This document shows, one piece after another, positions 1 through 7,649 of a DNA stretch of 15,409 nucleotides. A model generated the notes under the pieces. The model saw only the letters and a list, made by a program, of their open reading frames with translations. It searched no databases and was not told the DNA's origin. The stretch is from positions 1 to 15,409 of the forward strand of contig JAWWBX010000081.1 of NCBI GenBank assembly GCA_033720735.1. Reading direction: 5' to 3'. Every line of letters starts with the position of its first letter. The first letter of the stretch is position 1. The DNA is from B8-G4 sp033720735 (lineage in GTDB: Bacteria > Bacteroidota > Bacteroidia > Chitinophagales > Saprospiraceae). A program made the translations under genes and the position numbers.

Positions 1-21
1 CCACCCTTTGGACTTTGTTAT

Positions 22-639
22 TTAGTGTTTGACATTTGACCTTTTCAGACCCGACACCAGCGACTCAATCACCCGCGGATACAGCCGGTGCTCCACCGCC
101 AGTACCTTGGCGGCAATCTCCTCGGCCGTGTCTTCCGGATCAAGCACCACCCGTTCCTGCGCAATGATCGCCCCTTCGTCATACTGCTCATTGACATAAT
201 GGACGGTCGGCCCGCTTTCGGTTTCGCCGGCAGCTTTGACGGCTTCGTGCACATGCATGCCGTACATCCCTTTGCCGCCGAACTTCGGTAGCAAGGCGGG
301 GTGGATATTGACGATGCGCTGCGGGTACGCTTGTACCAGGAACGAGGGGATTAGCAGGAGGAAGCCGGCCAGGGCGATCAGGTCGACCTGGAAATGCTCC
401 AGCTGGCCGAGCATGAATGCGCGATTCTGGATCTGCCCTTTCCGCAAGACCAGCACGGGCACGGAGCGCTGATGCCCTTTGAGGATCACCCCGGCCGTCG
501 CTTTGTTGGTGACGATCAGAACCACCTCGGCATGCGGGTTGTCGGCGAAGTGATCCATGATGCTGGCAGCGTTGGATCCGCCGCCAGAGGCAAAAATCGC
601 GATGCGGGCAGGAAAGGGGCGGCTAGCTTCTGAGGACAT
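22..639 (-). CDS. purN: Phosphoribosylglycinamide formyltransferase (GAR transformylase)
   Basis: Transfers a formyl group from 10-formyltetrahydrofolate to GAR, the third step of de novo purine synthesis, in the cytosol. Visible motifs (numbered from the ATG at 639): the phosphate-binding FASGGGSN near residues 16-23, the catalytic NIHPALLPKF (Asn111, His113), and YDEGAIIAQ with the catalytic Asp154. The 205-residue length is normal for PurN. The GKGMYG stretch after the HPALLPKF motif resembles Bacteroidota PurN as I recall it. Two in-frame ATGs lie upstream (663 and 654), but the start at 639 gives the usual short N-terminus and the smallest overlap (17 bases) with the preceding DUF4835 gene. 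It is the last visible gene of the bamD-rpoZ-coaBC-DUF4835 operon and probably depends on read-through or translational coupling. No terminator is visible in the 21 bases left of it. Confidence 0.95.
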   Translation of the reverse strand: MSSEASRPFPARIAIFASGGGSNAASIMDHFADNPHAEVVLIVTNKATAGVILKGHQRSVPVLVLRKGQIQNRAFMLGQLEHFQVDLIALAGFLLLIPSFLVQAYPQRIVNIHPALLPKFGGKGMYGMHVHEAVKAAGETESGPTVHYVNEQYDEGAIIAQERVVLDPEDTAEEIAAKVLAVEHRLYPRVIESLVSGLKRSNVKH

Positions 640-1528
640 TGTATTTGTTCGCATTCGCGACATCCACCTTGCGCATCACCTGCATCACCTTGCTCTTCGC
701 ATTGCGGTCGGCGGCGCGGAACACATCGATGATCTCGTCCGATTTGGCATTGCTGAAAATGCGCAGGGCAATGGAATTGGGATAGGCGTTGCGTACCTGA
801 TCGATATCGCTGACGGCCTCGGTCATCGACCCCAGCGCCTTGGTGGAGTTGCTCGCCATCATGTCCAGCCCCAGGCGGTGGTATTTGTACATCGCCTCGC
901 GGTACGGACGCACCTTGGGGCTCAGCATGTTCTCAATGATCCAGTAGCGGTTGGTCTTGTTGCCGCCAATGGAACTCCACCCCTTGTCCTGTGCGGATGC
1001 ACCAGGCGGAATATTATTGATGATGCTCTGTGCGATCCGGAAATACGGGTCGCCGCCGAGCGGCGAGAAGGAATCGTAATCGTACCCCAACACCAGGTAG
1101 GAGTAGAATGTCAGCAGCGCTGAAAGGTTGTCCTTGAAGATGTCCCGGCTGTCCAGGATCGGTTGGAACTCCTCATAGTTGATCACCACGTCCTTGTCCA
1201 CGTGACTGATCAGCGCGGTCTTGTAGTCAGACCCGTACACCGGCCGTACCGACTGCAGGGCGATATCGGCCATGAAGGTGTTGTTGTCGAGCTCCTGGGT
1301 AATGTTGATCTGGATGTTGACCTCGATCCGCTCGTCGTCCGCAAAGTCATCATCGGTCCACCGCGTGTTGTTCAGGAACTCCTGAATGCTGCTCTCCATG
1401 GTCTTGAAGATCTGCGGGTCGGCCGTCTGCAATTTGGGCGTGGTGATGCGTACGGTGGGATTCAGTTCCTGGGCATGCAGGATTGTGGTGAGTAGTCCGC
1501 AGGCGATGAGAAGAAAGATCCGTTTCAT
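623..1528 (-). CDS. DUF4835 family secreted/envelope protein
   Basis: A 301-residue exported protein specific to Bacteroidota. A clear signal peptide ends at about HA|QE (residues 18-21), so the mature protein starts QELNP, as is usual in this family. The rest is soluble-looking, with no further membrane segment and no lipobox. Its placement directly after coaBC, start overlapping the coaBC stop (ATGA), is the conserved neighbourhood of DUF4835. The biochemical role is not established from sequence. I recall that some recent annotation links the family to the type IX secretion/gliding machinery (a PorD-like name), but I could not verify that here. A role in the envelope is inferred from the signal peptide and from co-transcription with bamD. 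The N-terminal half has runs of Asp/Glu (TRWTDDDFADDERIEV), and the C-terminal end is Asn/Lys/Ala-rich. Confidence 0.88.
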   Translation of the reverse strand: MKRIFLLIACGLLTTILHAQELNPTVRITTPKLQTADPQIFKTMESSIQEFLNNTRWTDDDFADDERIEVNIQINITQELDNNTFMADIALQSVRPVYGSDYKTALISHVDKDVVINYEEFQPILDSRDIFKDNLSALLTFYSYLVLGYDYDSFSPLGGDPYFRIAQSIINNIPPGASAQDKGWSSIGGNKTNRYWIIENMLSPKVRPYREAMYKYHRLGLDMMASNSTKALGSMTEAVSDIDQVRNAYPNSIALRIFSNAKSDEIIDVFRAADRNAKSKVMQVMRKVDVANANKYNVLRS

Positions 1529-2721
1529 GATGATGTGTTGATCAGTTCGGCGATGGCGTCAGCAATGTCGCTCGCCACGGCCTGTTTTGATTTTAACTCA
1601 AAGTCGCGCTCCTGATTGTCGGTGAAGATAAATTTAACTTTGTTGGTGTCGTGGCCAAACCCCGCTCCCTGGTCTGCGAGCGAGTTGAGAACGATCATAT
1701 CAAAGTTCTTCTTGCGGAGCTTGGCCCGTGCATTTTCCTCAGCATCCTGGGTCTCGAGTGCAAATCCGATGATGATCTGCCCGGCGCGCTTGCGCTGGCC
1801 CAGTTGCTCTGCGATGTCCGGGGTGCGGACGAGTTGCAATGACTGGTCGCCGTCCGTCTTCTTGATCTTGTGTTCGCTGTAGGCAGCGGGTTTGTAATCG
1901 GCTACCGCCGCAGTGAGTACCGCGATGTCTGCCTGTTCGAAGCGTTCGAGTGATGCGCGGCACATCTCGTCGGCCGACGTCACCAGGTGCACGTTGCTGA
2001 CATGCTGAGGACGCAGGTGGGTCGGACCAAGCACCAGGTCCACCTCGGCGCCGCGGGCCGCCAGTGCTTCCGCGATGGCGATTCCCATCTTGCCGGTCGA
2101 AGGGTTGCCGATAAAGCGCACCGGGTCCAGTGCTTCGTGCGTGGGTCCTGCCGTCACCAGGGCCCGTTTTCCGGCCAGTTGATCCTTGAGCGCAAAGAAT
2201 TTGGTCAGATATTCAACGATATCTTCCGGCTCGGCCATCCGCCCGTAACCGGTCAATCCACTGGCCAGCTCCCCGTGTCCGACCGGGATGATGCGGTCGC
2301 CACGTGCGATCAGTGCCTGCAGATTGTCGCGTGTTGCGGCGTGCTCCCACATGTCGAGGTCCATCGCCGGCGCGAAAAAGACCGGGCCGCGCGCTGACAG
2401 GTAGGTCGCGACGACCATGTTGTCGGACTGGCCGTGGGTGCACTTGGAGATGGTACTTGCCGTGGCGGGTGCCACCACCATCGCATCGGCCCACAGGCCC
2501 AGCTCCACATGGTTATTCCATTGATCCTCGTCGACCACGTCACTGAAGACGGGCCGCCGGGACAAGGTGGCAAAGGTAAGGGGAGCAACAAACGCCTTGG
2601 CCGCCGGGGTCATCAGGACCTGTACCTGGCAGCCCTGCGTCACCAGCAACCGTGTCAGGAACGCAGCCTTGTAGGCGGCGATACTGCCGGTGACGGCAAG
2701 GATGATCCGTTTGTCGCGCAT
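1525..2721 (-). CDS. coaBC: Bifunctional phosphopantothenoylcysteine decarboxylase / phosphopantothenate-cysteine ligase
   Basis: Makes 4'-phosphopantetheine precursors for coenzyme A: the C-terminal ligase joins cysteine to 4'-phosphopantothenate, and the N-terminal FMN enzyme decarboxylates the product. The CoaC domain (about residues 1-175) shows TGSIAAYK, the catalytic His71 in NHVELGLWAD, APATAST, the PAM-x-x-x-MW region and a GYGRMAEPE segment. The CoaB domain (about 184-398) shows VTAGPTHEALDPVRFIGN, NPSTGKMG, TAAVADYKP, HKIKK and KKNFDMIVLN. The 398-residue length is normal. Two positions differ from E. coli Dfp: Asn125 of the PAMN motif is Asp121 here (PAMDLDMW), and the active-site Cys158 of the ACG motif is Ser154 (ELASGL). 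I recall similar changes in other Bacteroidota, so the enzyme is probably active. It starts 24 bases after rpoZ, and its TGA overlaps the ATG of DUF4835. Confidence 0.96.
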   Translation of the reverse strand: MRDKRIILAVTGSIAAYKAAFLTRLLVTQGCQVQVLMTPAAKAFVAPLTFATLSRRPVFSDVVDEDQWNNHVELGLWADAMVVAPATASTISKCTHGQSDNMVVATYLSARGPVFFAPAMDLDMWEHAATRDNLQALIARGDRIIPVGHGELASGLTGYGRMAEPEDIVEYLTKFFALKDQLAGKRALVTAGPTHEALDPVRFIGNPSTGKMGIAIAEALAARGAEVDLVLGPTHLRPQHVSNVHLVTSADEMCRASLERFEQADIAVLTAAVADYKPAAYSEHKIKKTDGDQSLQLVRTPDIAEQLGQRKRAGQIIIGFALETQDAEENARAKLRKKNFDMIVLNSLADQGAGFGHDTNKVKFIFTDNQERDFELKSKQAVASDIADAIAELINTSS

Positions 2722-2745
2722 GAATGGTCGGTCTGGTCGGCCTGG

Positions 2746-3117
2746 CTAGGCGTCGTCGAGCAGGCCGTCCTCGTCATCATCATCCCCTGAGCCATCGTCT
2801 TTTGCTCTGTACTCCAGCTCTTCGTTCATGAACTCATGAAAGGCGATGATCGTCGGATTGGGCAGCCGCTCGTAAAACTTGGAGATCTCGATCTGTTCCT
2901 TGTTTTCGTGCACCTCTTCGATCGAATCGGTGACCGTGGCAAACTCTTCCAGTTTGTTGTGCAGTTCGTTCTTCAGTTCGTTCGACAGCTGGCGCGCCCG
3001 TTTTGAGATCACGATCAGTGACTGGTACACATTGCCAGTCTTCTGAGAAAGTTGGAGCACGTCACGGGCTTTCAGGTTCGGGTCAAGGCCCTGCGCCTGG
3101 TTTTTGATATCTGTCAT
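2746..3117 (-). CDS. rpoZ: RNA polymerase omega / Rpb6-family subunit
   Basis: A 123-residue protein of the Bacteroidota RpoZ type, a small subunit that helps fold and hold the beta' subunit of RNA polymerase. Recognised from the order RDVLQLSQKTGNVYQSLIVISKRARQ (residues about 19-43), where the helix with SKRARQ matches the Rpb6 core, followed by KLEEFATVTDSIEEV and EQIEISKFYERLPNPT. The last 20 residues are strongly acidic (DDGSGDDDDEDG), longer than I would expect for a minimal omega. Its ATG overlaps the bamD stop as ATGA (3114-3117), indicating translational coupling, and coaBC follows after 24 bases. The bamD-rpoZ-coaBC order recurs in Bacteroidota and supports the call, since omega sequences in this phylum diverge from E. 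coli RpoZ. Confidence 0.87.
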   Translation of the reverse strand: MTDIKNQAQGLDPNLKARDVLQLSQKTGNVYQSLIVISKRARQLSNELKNELHNKLEEFATVTDSIEEVHENKEQIEISKFYERLPNPTIIAFHEFMNEELEYRAKDDGSGDDDDEDGLLDDA

Positions 3118-3926
3118 TGTGCAAAGAGTTTTAATTGTTCCATGGTGTCGGCGTAGATGGCCTGCGCCTTCGGTGTACTCTCACTATCCGGGAACCTCCG
3201 GATGAAATCGTTGTACTTTTCGAGCGTCAGGTCGTAGCGTTCTTTCCGCCGGTCAAAAATACTGTTGGTCGCATACAGGTACGCCGACTCCAGAATGAGA
3301 AAGCGCACACGTTCCGCCCGGTGTGTGTCCGGGAAGTCCTGCAGCATGTTCTCAAACGTCTGAATGGCTGCCTGGTATTGTTTCATGTCGAAATAGAGCA
3401 GTCCACTGTCGTAGGCTTTGCGCTCAAGTTTCGCACGCATTTCAATGATGAGCGCATTGCAGAGCTCGCGGCGGTCACTGTCCGGATAGGCATTGATAAA
3501 CTCCTGGAAGCCCTGGATCGCTTCTTCGGTATCGGACTGATCCAGCCGGAAGATCGGCGAGAGCTTGTAACTCGAATAGGCCGACATATAATCAGCTTCT
3601 TCCCGCAGATCACTGTAGGCAAACGTCGCCGAGAAGTTGCGGAAATAGTGCGCTGCCAGCCGGTACTGCCTCAGGTGGTAGTGCGTGTACGCATAATGAA
3701 AGAACAGGCGCTCTGCTTCGGCGGTGCCGCGAAACTGATTGATCACCAGTTCGAACAGATTCTGGGCTTTCAAATACTCCTCCTCGTCATAGTACTCGTA
3801 CCCTTTCTTCAGGATGGCCTGGGGGTCATTGGACAGGCGTGCGCGCTCAAATTCACTCCGGCAGGCGCCCGCCAGAACCGTGAAAATGAGACCGACTACA
3901 ACAAATCGTAATTGCCTGATTTTCAT
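3114..3926 (-). CDS. bamD: Outer membrane assembly lipoprotein BamD
   Basis: Essential lipoprotein partner of BamA in folding beta-barrel proteins into the outer membrane. The start at 3926 gives MKIRQLRF, a hydrophobic stretch and a lipobox ending VLAGAC (Cys22), so the protein is exported and lipidated. An upstream in-frame GTG at 3977 is unlikely because it lies upstream of the TATCTTTG promoter element. About 270 residues, with TPR-like helices: DPQAILKKGYEYYDEEEYLKA (first repeat), AEAERLFFHYAYTHYHLRQY, EEADYMSAYSSYKLSP, EAIQGFQEFINAYPDS and AAIQTFENMLQDFPDT. This matches the YfiO/BamD pattern. It is the first gene of the operon with rpoZ, coaBC, DUF4835 and purN, and overlaps rpoZ by 4 bases. 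The box has Ala at -3 (A-G-A-C), slightly off the usual Leu, which is tolerated in this phylum. Confidence 0.92.
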   Translation of the reverse strand: MKIRQLRFVVVGLIFTVLAGACRSEFERARLSNDPQAILKKGYEYYDEEEYLKAQNLFELVINQFRGTAEAERLFFHYAYTHYHLRQYRLAAHYFRNFSATFAYSDLREEADYMSAYSSYKLSPIFRLDQSDTEEAIQGFQEFINAYPDSDRRELCNALIIEMRAKLERKAYDSGLLYFDMKQYQAAIQTFENMLQDFPDTHRAERVRFLILESAYLYATNSIFDRRKERYDLTLEKYNDFIRRFPDSESTPKAQAIYADTMEQLKLFAQ

Positions 3927-3933
3927 AAGCGTG

Positions 3934-3941
3934 CAAAGATA
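3934..3941 (-). promoter_or_regulatory. Bacteroidota -7 promoter element before bamD
   Basis: On the minus strand the sequence reads TATCTTTG, an exact match to the Bacteroidota housekeeping element TAnnTTTG. It ends 7 bases before the chosen bamD ATG, so the transcript would have a very short leader. No convincing -33 TTG sits at the usual spacing. It supports the start at 3926 and a promoter for the bamD-purN operon. Confidence 0.65.
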
Positions 3942-4036
3942 CTGGAAAATTGGATTATCCGCATTGGCAAGAACCACTGGGAAAACGTGCTCGCTCCCGC
4001 AATGATTGTTAAGGAACCATTAAAGTACCGGTAAGA

Positions 4037-5551
4037 TCAGCCGTGCGACGGATCCAGCCGAAAGGCTTGTAATCCATCGGCGACTTCGCGGGTGTTCATC
4101 AGCCTCGGAACCTTGTTCTGACCTCCCAATTTGCCCTCGGCGCTCAGGTAGGCATGGAAGCCACCAGGCCGGATCGGCGTGATGTGTGCCGGGCGCAGGA
4201 TCTTACCCTCGATCAGGTCGCGATAGTAGATATTCTGGTCGACCATGGCCTGGTTGACCCGCTGGGCGAACAGGGAGAGGTCAGCAGGCGTGGTGTCAAA
4301 CTCCACGAGCCATTCATGGTACGGCGGTCCCTGGTCGCCTGGATGGATCTGAGGAGCCACGGTAAACTCGGCCACCTGCACGCCCAGTTCGTTGCATGTG
4401 GAGGCCATGGCATCGTCCACTTCCTTGCCGATCACATGTTCGCCAAACGCCGAAATGAAATGTTTGACCCGGCCTGAAACGATCAGGCGGGGTGGAGCCA
4501 GCGATACAAAGCGCACCAGGTCTCCGATGTTGTAGCCCCAGAGGCCCGCATTGCTGTTGATCACCAGGGCATAGTCCTGATCCGTTTCGACCTCGTGCAG
4601 CGTCAGGCGGCGGGGAGACTCTGCACCGACCTCCTCTTGCGGGATGAATTCGTAGAAGATACCTGAATCAACATTGAGACGCAGTCCTTCGGAAGGCCAG
4701 CGATCCTGGTAGGCAATAAACCCTTCCGACGCCGGGTAGGTCTCCAGGGTGTCAATGTCGCGGCCGACCAACTCTTCAAGTTGTTGTGCATAGGGCTTGT
4801 AGTTGACCCCTCCGTGCACGAACAATTGGTAGTTGGGGAAGATCTCGCTGACGGTCGACTTGCCCGAGGCTTCGAGCAAGCGCTCGTAATACATCTGAAC
4901 CCAGGGGGGAATACCGCTGATGAGCCGCATGTCCTCGCCAAGTGTTTCGCTGACGATGCGGTCGACCTTTGTCTCCCAGTCCTCGATGCAGTTGGTGTCA
5001 TACGAGGGCATCTGGTTTGACCTGATCCACCCTGGCACCAGGTGGTTGACGATGCCGGATAATCTGCCGGTCGGGATCCCGCCGGTGTCCTCGAGCACGG
5101 GCGAGCCGCTCAGGAAGATCATTTTCCCGTCAAAGAAGCGTCCGTTGCCGGTCAGCGCATAGTAATTGAACAGCGCATTGCGCGCGCTGCCGATGTGATT
5201 GGGGATGCTGGCAGTGGTGATCGGGATATACTTGACCCCGGAGGTCGTCCCGGAGGTCTTGGCAAAGTAGCGCGGCCTGCCTGGCCACAACACGTCGCGC
5301 TCTCCCTGTTTGATCAGGTCGATGTACGGGCGGATGCCCTCGTAATCCTGGACCGGCACGCGCTCACAGAAGTCCCGGTGATTGCGGATCTGTTCGAACC
5401 CGTGCTCGGTGCCAAACCGGGTCCGACGTCCCTTGCTGATGAGTTTGGTGAACCATTGTTCTTGCCGTTCACGCGCATGCGCGGAGGCAACGCGCTTGCG
5501 ACGTGCACTCCAGTTGGCAAACGGGCGGATCAGGGCAGACTTCCAGGCCAT
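4037..5551 (-). CDS. GH3-family adenylate-forming acyl-amido synthetase-like protein
   Basis: A bacterial member of the GH3 family, best known in plants for joining amino acids to jasmonate or auxin through an acyl-adenylate. From the ATG at 5551 it has 504 residues. Visible features: the ATP-phosphate loop AKTSGTTSGVKYIPIT (about 97-112), YPASEGFIAYQ (272-282), LWGYNIGDLVRF (337-348), the hinge region SGRVKHFISAFGEH (359-372), and a C-terminal GKLGGQNKVPRL (473-484) with the lysine-bearing loop. All core motifs are intact, so it should be an active adenylating enzyme. The acyl and amine substrates are unknown, and plant hormone chemistry should not be assumed. A further in-frame start at 5587 would add 12 residues. 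It is divergent from the glycosyltransferase, with 77 bases between starts, and lies 110 bases upstream of bamD in the same direction. Confidence 0.9.
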   Translation of the reverse strand: MAWKSALIRPFANWSARRKRVASAHARERQEQWFTKLISKGRRTRFGTEHGFEQIRNHRDFCERVPVQDYEGIRPYIDLIKQGERDVLWPGRPRYFAKTSGTTSGVKYIPITTASIPNHIGSARNALFNYYALTGNGRFFDGKMIFLSGSPVLEDTGGIPTGRLSGIVNHLVPGWIRSNQMPSYDTNCIEDWETKVDRIVSETLGEDMRLISGIPPWVQMYYERLLEASGKSTVSEIFPNYQLFVHGGVNYKPYAQQLEELVGRDIDTLETYPASEGFIAYQDRWPSEGLRLNVDSGIFYEFIPQEEVGAESPRRLTLHEVETDQDYALVINSNAGLWGYNIGDLVRFVSLAPPRLIVSGRVKHFISAFGEHVIGKEVDDAMASTCNELGVQVAEFTVAPQIHPGDQGPPYHEWLVEFDTTPADLSLFAQRVNQAMVDQNIYYRDLIEGKILRPAHITPIRPGGFHAYLSAEGKLGGQNKVPRLMNTREVADGLQAFRLDPSHG

Positions 5552-5554
5552 GGC

Positions 5555-5562
5555 GCAAAGAT
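5555..5562 (-). promoter_or_regulatory. Possible -7 element before the GH3 gene
   Basis: The minus strand reads CATCTTTG, one base off TAnnTTTG, 3 bases upstream of the chosen ATG. If real, the mRNA would be nearly leaderless or the start would be slightly internal. It has the same spacing logic as the bamD promoter but is weaker. Confidence 0.3.
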
Positions 5563-5628
5563 GCGAAATGCGGAAGAGGCATCCCACCTGCCTTGGAAGT
5601 GTGCCATGCCTGGCGTATAATGCGCTCC

Positions 5629-6660
5629 ATGCCCAGCAAGGTATTGGTCGTTCGGTTTAGTGCGATTGGGGACATGGTCCTGACCACACCGGTCGTGCGC
5701 TGCCTGAAACAGCAGCGTGGCGCGGAGATCCATTACCTGACCAAGCGCACCTTCGCTTCCGTCCTCGCTGGCAATCCCTGTATCGATCAATTGATCACAA
5801 TCGACAAGAGCGTGCGGGAAGTGGGCGAGCAACTGCGAGCGGTGCAGTACGATCATGTCATTGATCTGCACCACAATTTGCGCAGCCTGCAGGTCAAGCG
5901 TCTGGTGGGGGCGCCGTCTTCTTCCTTTCCAAAACTCAATGTCGAGAAGTGGCTTCTGGTCAATTTCAAGGTCGACCGCATGCCGGACCTGCATATTGTG
6001 GAGCGCTATTTCAAGACCGTTGAGCGGCTGGGCGTCACCTATGACGGGCAGGGACTTGATTTCTACATCGATGCAGCCGCGCGTGCCGAGGCTGCTCCTC
6101 TGATGCCTGCAGGTCCATACATCGCGATGGCGATCGGCGCCGGCCTCAGGACCAAGTGCCTCGAACCGGATCAGATGGTGACGCTGGCCAGGCAGATCGA
6201 CTTGCCGGTGATACTGCTGGGAGGCCCACAGGATCGGAAGGTCGGTGAGCACATTGCCGGGCTGTGTCCCCGGGCGACCAATCTGGCCGGAAAGGTCAGT
6301 ATCGGAGCCTCGGCGGCTGTTGTCGACGGCGCCTCCTTGCTGATCACGCCGGATACAGGTCTCATGCACATCGCAGCAGCGCTCAATACGCCGGTGATCT
6401 CGGTGTGGGGCAATACGGTGCCTGCCTTTGGCATGACACCCTTCTATGCTGACCACAGCAATGTACCCCAGGCTGTGATCGAAGTGCCTGGGCTGCCATG
6501 CCGGCCGTGTTCAAAAATTGGCTACGATACCTGCCCCCGGGGACATTTCCGGTGCATCCGCCAACTTCCTTTGGATCGCATTGTTAACCTTGTACATAAC
6601 TGGCTGGGAAATGGTGACGAGGTACCCGACGCGGCAAGTCCGTCGATGGAAGGCGGCTGA
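5629..6660 (+). CDS. Glycosyltransferase family 9 protein (LPS heptosyltransferase type)
   Basis: Likely transfers a sugar from a nucleotide-activated donor onto the lipopolysaccharide core at the cytoplasmic face of the inner membrane. The start at 5629 gives MPSKVLVVRFSAIGDMVLTT, placing the conserved FSAIGD loop (catalytic-type Asp15) at the very N-terminus as in WaaC/WaaF; the open frame extends upstream to 5503, but that part runs across the GH3 start. The C-terminal Rossmann half shows GAGLRTK (170-176), LLGGPQD (197-202), the donor-binding ITPDTGLMHIAAAL (239-252) and VWGNTVPAFGM (259-269), then a Cys cluster C-x2-C-x7-C-x6-C (residues 291-309). Length is 343 residues, normal for the family. 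Donor and acceptor cannot be told from sequence. It is divergent from GH3, and a prohibitin gene follows 69 bases later with its own promoter element. Confidence 0.9.
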   Translation: MPSKVLVVRFSAIGDMVLTTPVVRCLKQQRGAEIHYLTKRTFASVLAGNPCIDQLITIDKSVREVGEQLRAVQYDHVIDLHHNLRSLQVKRLVGAPSSSFPKLNVEKWLLVNFKVDRMPDLHIVERYFKTVERLGVTYDGQGLDFYIDAAARAEAAPLMPAGPYIAMAIGAGLRTKCLEPDQMVTLARQIDLPVILLGGPQDRKVGEHIAGLCPRATNLAGKVSIGASAAVVDGASLLITPDTGLMHIAAALNTPVISVWGNTVPAFGMTPFYADHSNVPQAVIEVPGLPCRPCSKIGYDTCPRGHFRCIRQLPLDRIVNLVHNWLGNGDEVPDAASPSMEGG

Positions 6661-6677
6661 CTGTCGAGCGAATGGCG

Positions 6678-6685
6678 TAATTTTG
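6678..6685 (+). promoter_or_regulatory. Bacteroidota -7 promoter element before the SPFH gene
   Basis: TAATTTTG is an exact TAnnTTTG match, 44 bases before the prohibitin ATG and 17 bases after the glycosyltransferase stop. No clear -33 element is seen. It suggests the prohibitin gene is transcribed separately. Confidence 0.55.
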
Positions 6686-6729
6686 AACCTTCCGGCTGAG
6701 TCGCCGATTATCACCTAAAACAGATTTGT

Positions 6730-7572
6730 ATGACTGAAATTAAACCGAATAAGAGTGGCCAGCCCAACATGATCAGGTTGGTGACTCTCGGACTCTTTAT
6801 TCTGATCGGATTTTTGATTCTTACTCGCACGACATTCCTGACCATCGATCCGGGAAATGAAGGCGTGTTGTTCAAGCGGTTTGGAGGAGGGCTCCAGGTC
6901 GAGAAAGTGTACGGACAGGGATTCCATATCGTAGCACCCTGGAACAAGATGTACGTCTATGACGTGCGCATCCAGGAACACTTCGAAACGATGGAGGTTC
7001 TGTCCAAGAACGGTTTGACCATTGTGGTTGAACTTTCACTGCGTTACCGACCCATGGCGGGCAAAATTGGCTACCTGCACAACACCATCGGTACGAGATA
7101 CCTGGACAACATTATCATACCTGAAATCAGATCGGCGACCAGGGAAGTGATCGGTGAATACCTGCCGGAGGAGCTCTATTCGACGAAACGGGAAGCAATC
7201 CAGGTAGAAATATTCAACCGGACATTTGAGGAAGCAGCAAAGAACTACTGCAACATCGATGCAGTGCTGATACGGGGTGTCACCCTACCGCAAACGCTTC
7301 AGGATGCCATTGAGCGCAAATTGAAAGAAGAACAGCTCGCTCTTGAGTTCGATTTCAGACTTGATCGCGAACGCAAGGAGGCACAGCGCAAGATCATTGA
7401 AGCAGAGGCCAAAGCACAGGCCAACAGGATCCTGAACGCCTCGCTCACCAACAACATTCTCCGGGACAAGGGTATCGAAGCAACCCTTGAACTCGCCAAC
7501 TCACCCAACAGCAAGGTGGTGGTCGTTGGTGGCGGAGATGAAGGGCTGCCCCTGATCCTGGGCGGAAACTGA
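6730..7572 (+). CDS. Prohibitin-family (SPFH/PHB domain) membrane protein
   Basis: A 280-residue protein anchored by one N-terminal membrane segment (about residues 15-34) with a short polar cytoplasmic lead. The SPFH/PHB domain follows: IDPGNEGVLFKRFGG (39-53), GFHIVAPW, VYDVRIQEHFETM, LSLRYRP, then IIPEIRSATREVIGEY (129-144). A charged helical stretch at about 205-250 (LKEEQLALEFDFRLDRERKEAQ, IIEAEAKAQAN) looks like a coiled coil used for oligomerisation. Prohibitin relatives form large ring or cage assemblies in the membrane and often restrain FtsH-type proteases; the partner here is not shown by the neighbours. It ends in a Gly-rich VVVGGGDEGLPLILGGN tail. It stands alone, not as an HflK/HflC pair, between a -7 element and a strong terminator, so it is probably monocistronic. 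Confidence 0.92.
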   Translation: MTEIKPNKSGQPNMIRLVTLGLFILIGFLILTRTTFLTIDPGNEGVLFKRFGGGLQVEKVYGQGFHIVAPWNKMYVYDVRIQEHFETMEVLSKNGLTIVVELSLRYRPMAGKIGYLHNTIGTRYLDNIIIPEIRSATREVIGEYLPEELYSTKREAIQVEIFNRTFEEAAKNYCNIDAVLIRGVTLPQTLQDAIERKLKEEQLALEFDFRLDRERKEAQRKIIEAEAKAQANRILNASLTNNILRDKGIEATLELANSPNSKVVVVGGGDEGLPLILGGN

Positions 7573-7593
7573 CGCAAACAGCAAATTGGTTAC

Positions 7594-7642
7594 AGCCCGG
7601 ACTACTCAGATCGCCAGATCAGAGGGTCCGGGTTCTTTTTTT
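7594..7642 (+). terminator. Intrinsic terminator after the SPFH gene
   Basis: Outer stem AGCCCGGAC (7594-7602) pairs with GTCCGGGTT (7626-7634), with one G-T wobble. An inner stem CTC-A-GATC / GATC-A-GAG closes a GCCA loop with one A-A mismatch. The 3' arm is followed by C and seven T. It starts about 20 bases after the prohibitin stop. No T-run follows on the minus strand, so it works mainly in the plus direction. Confidence 0.9.
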
Positions 7643-7649
7643 CCGGTTG

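Noticed and set aside
3135..3911. 258-codon open frame antisense to bamD
   Set aside because: BamD is clear on the minus strand with lipobox, TPR helices and operon context. The plus-strand frame is a compositional shadow.
3927..3977. GTG start for bamD at 3977
   Set aside because: It lies upstream of the -7 element and adds a polar stretch before the lipoprotein signal peptide.
5530..6456. 308-codon open frame antisense to the family 9 glycosyltransferase
   Set aside because: The sense frame carries all family motifs. The antisense product has no recognisable motif and runs through the GH3 start region.
6495..6560. Four-cysteine cluster at the glycosyltransferase C-terminus as a novel metal site
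   Set aside because: The C-x2-C...CP-x-GHF-x-C pattern is a usual feature of family 9 glycosyltransferases, so I do not count it as new.
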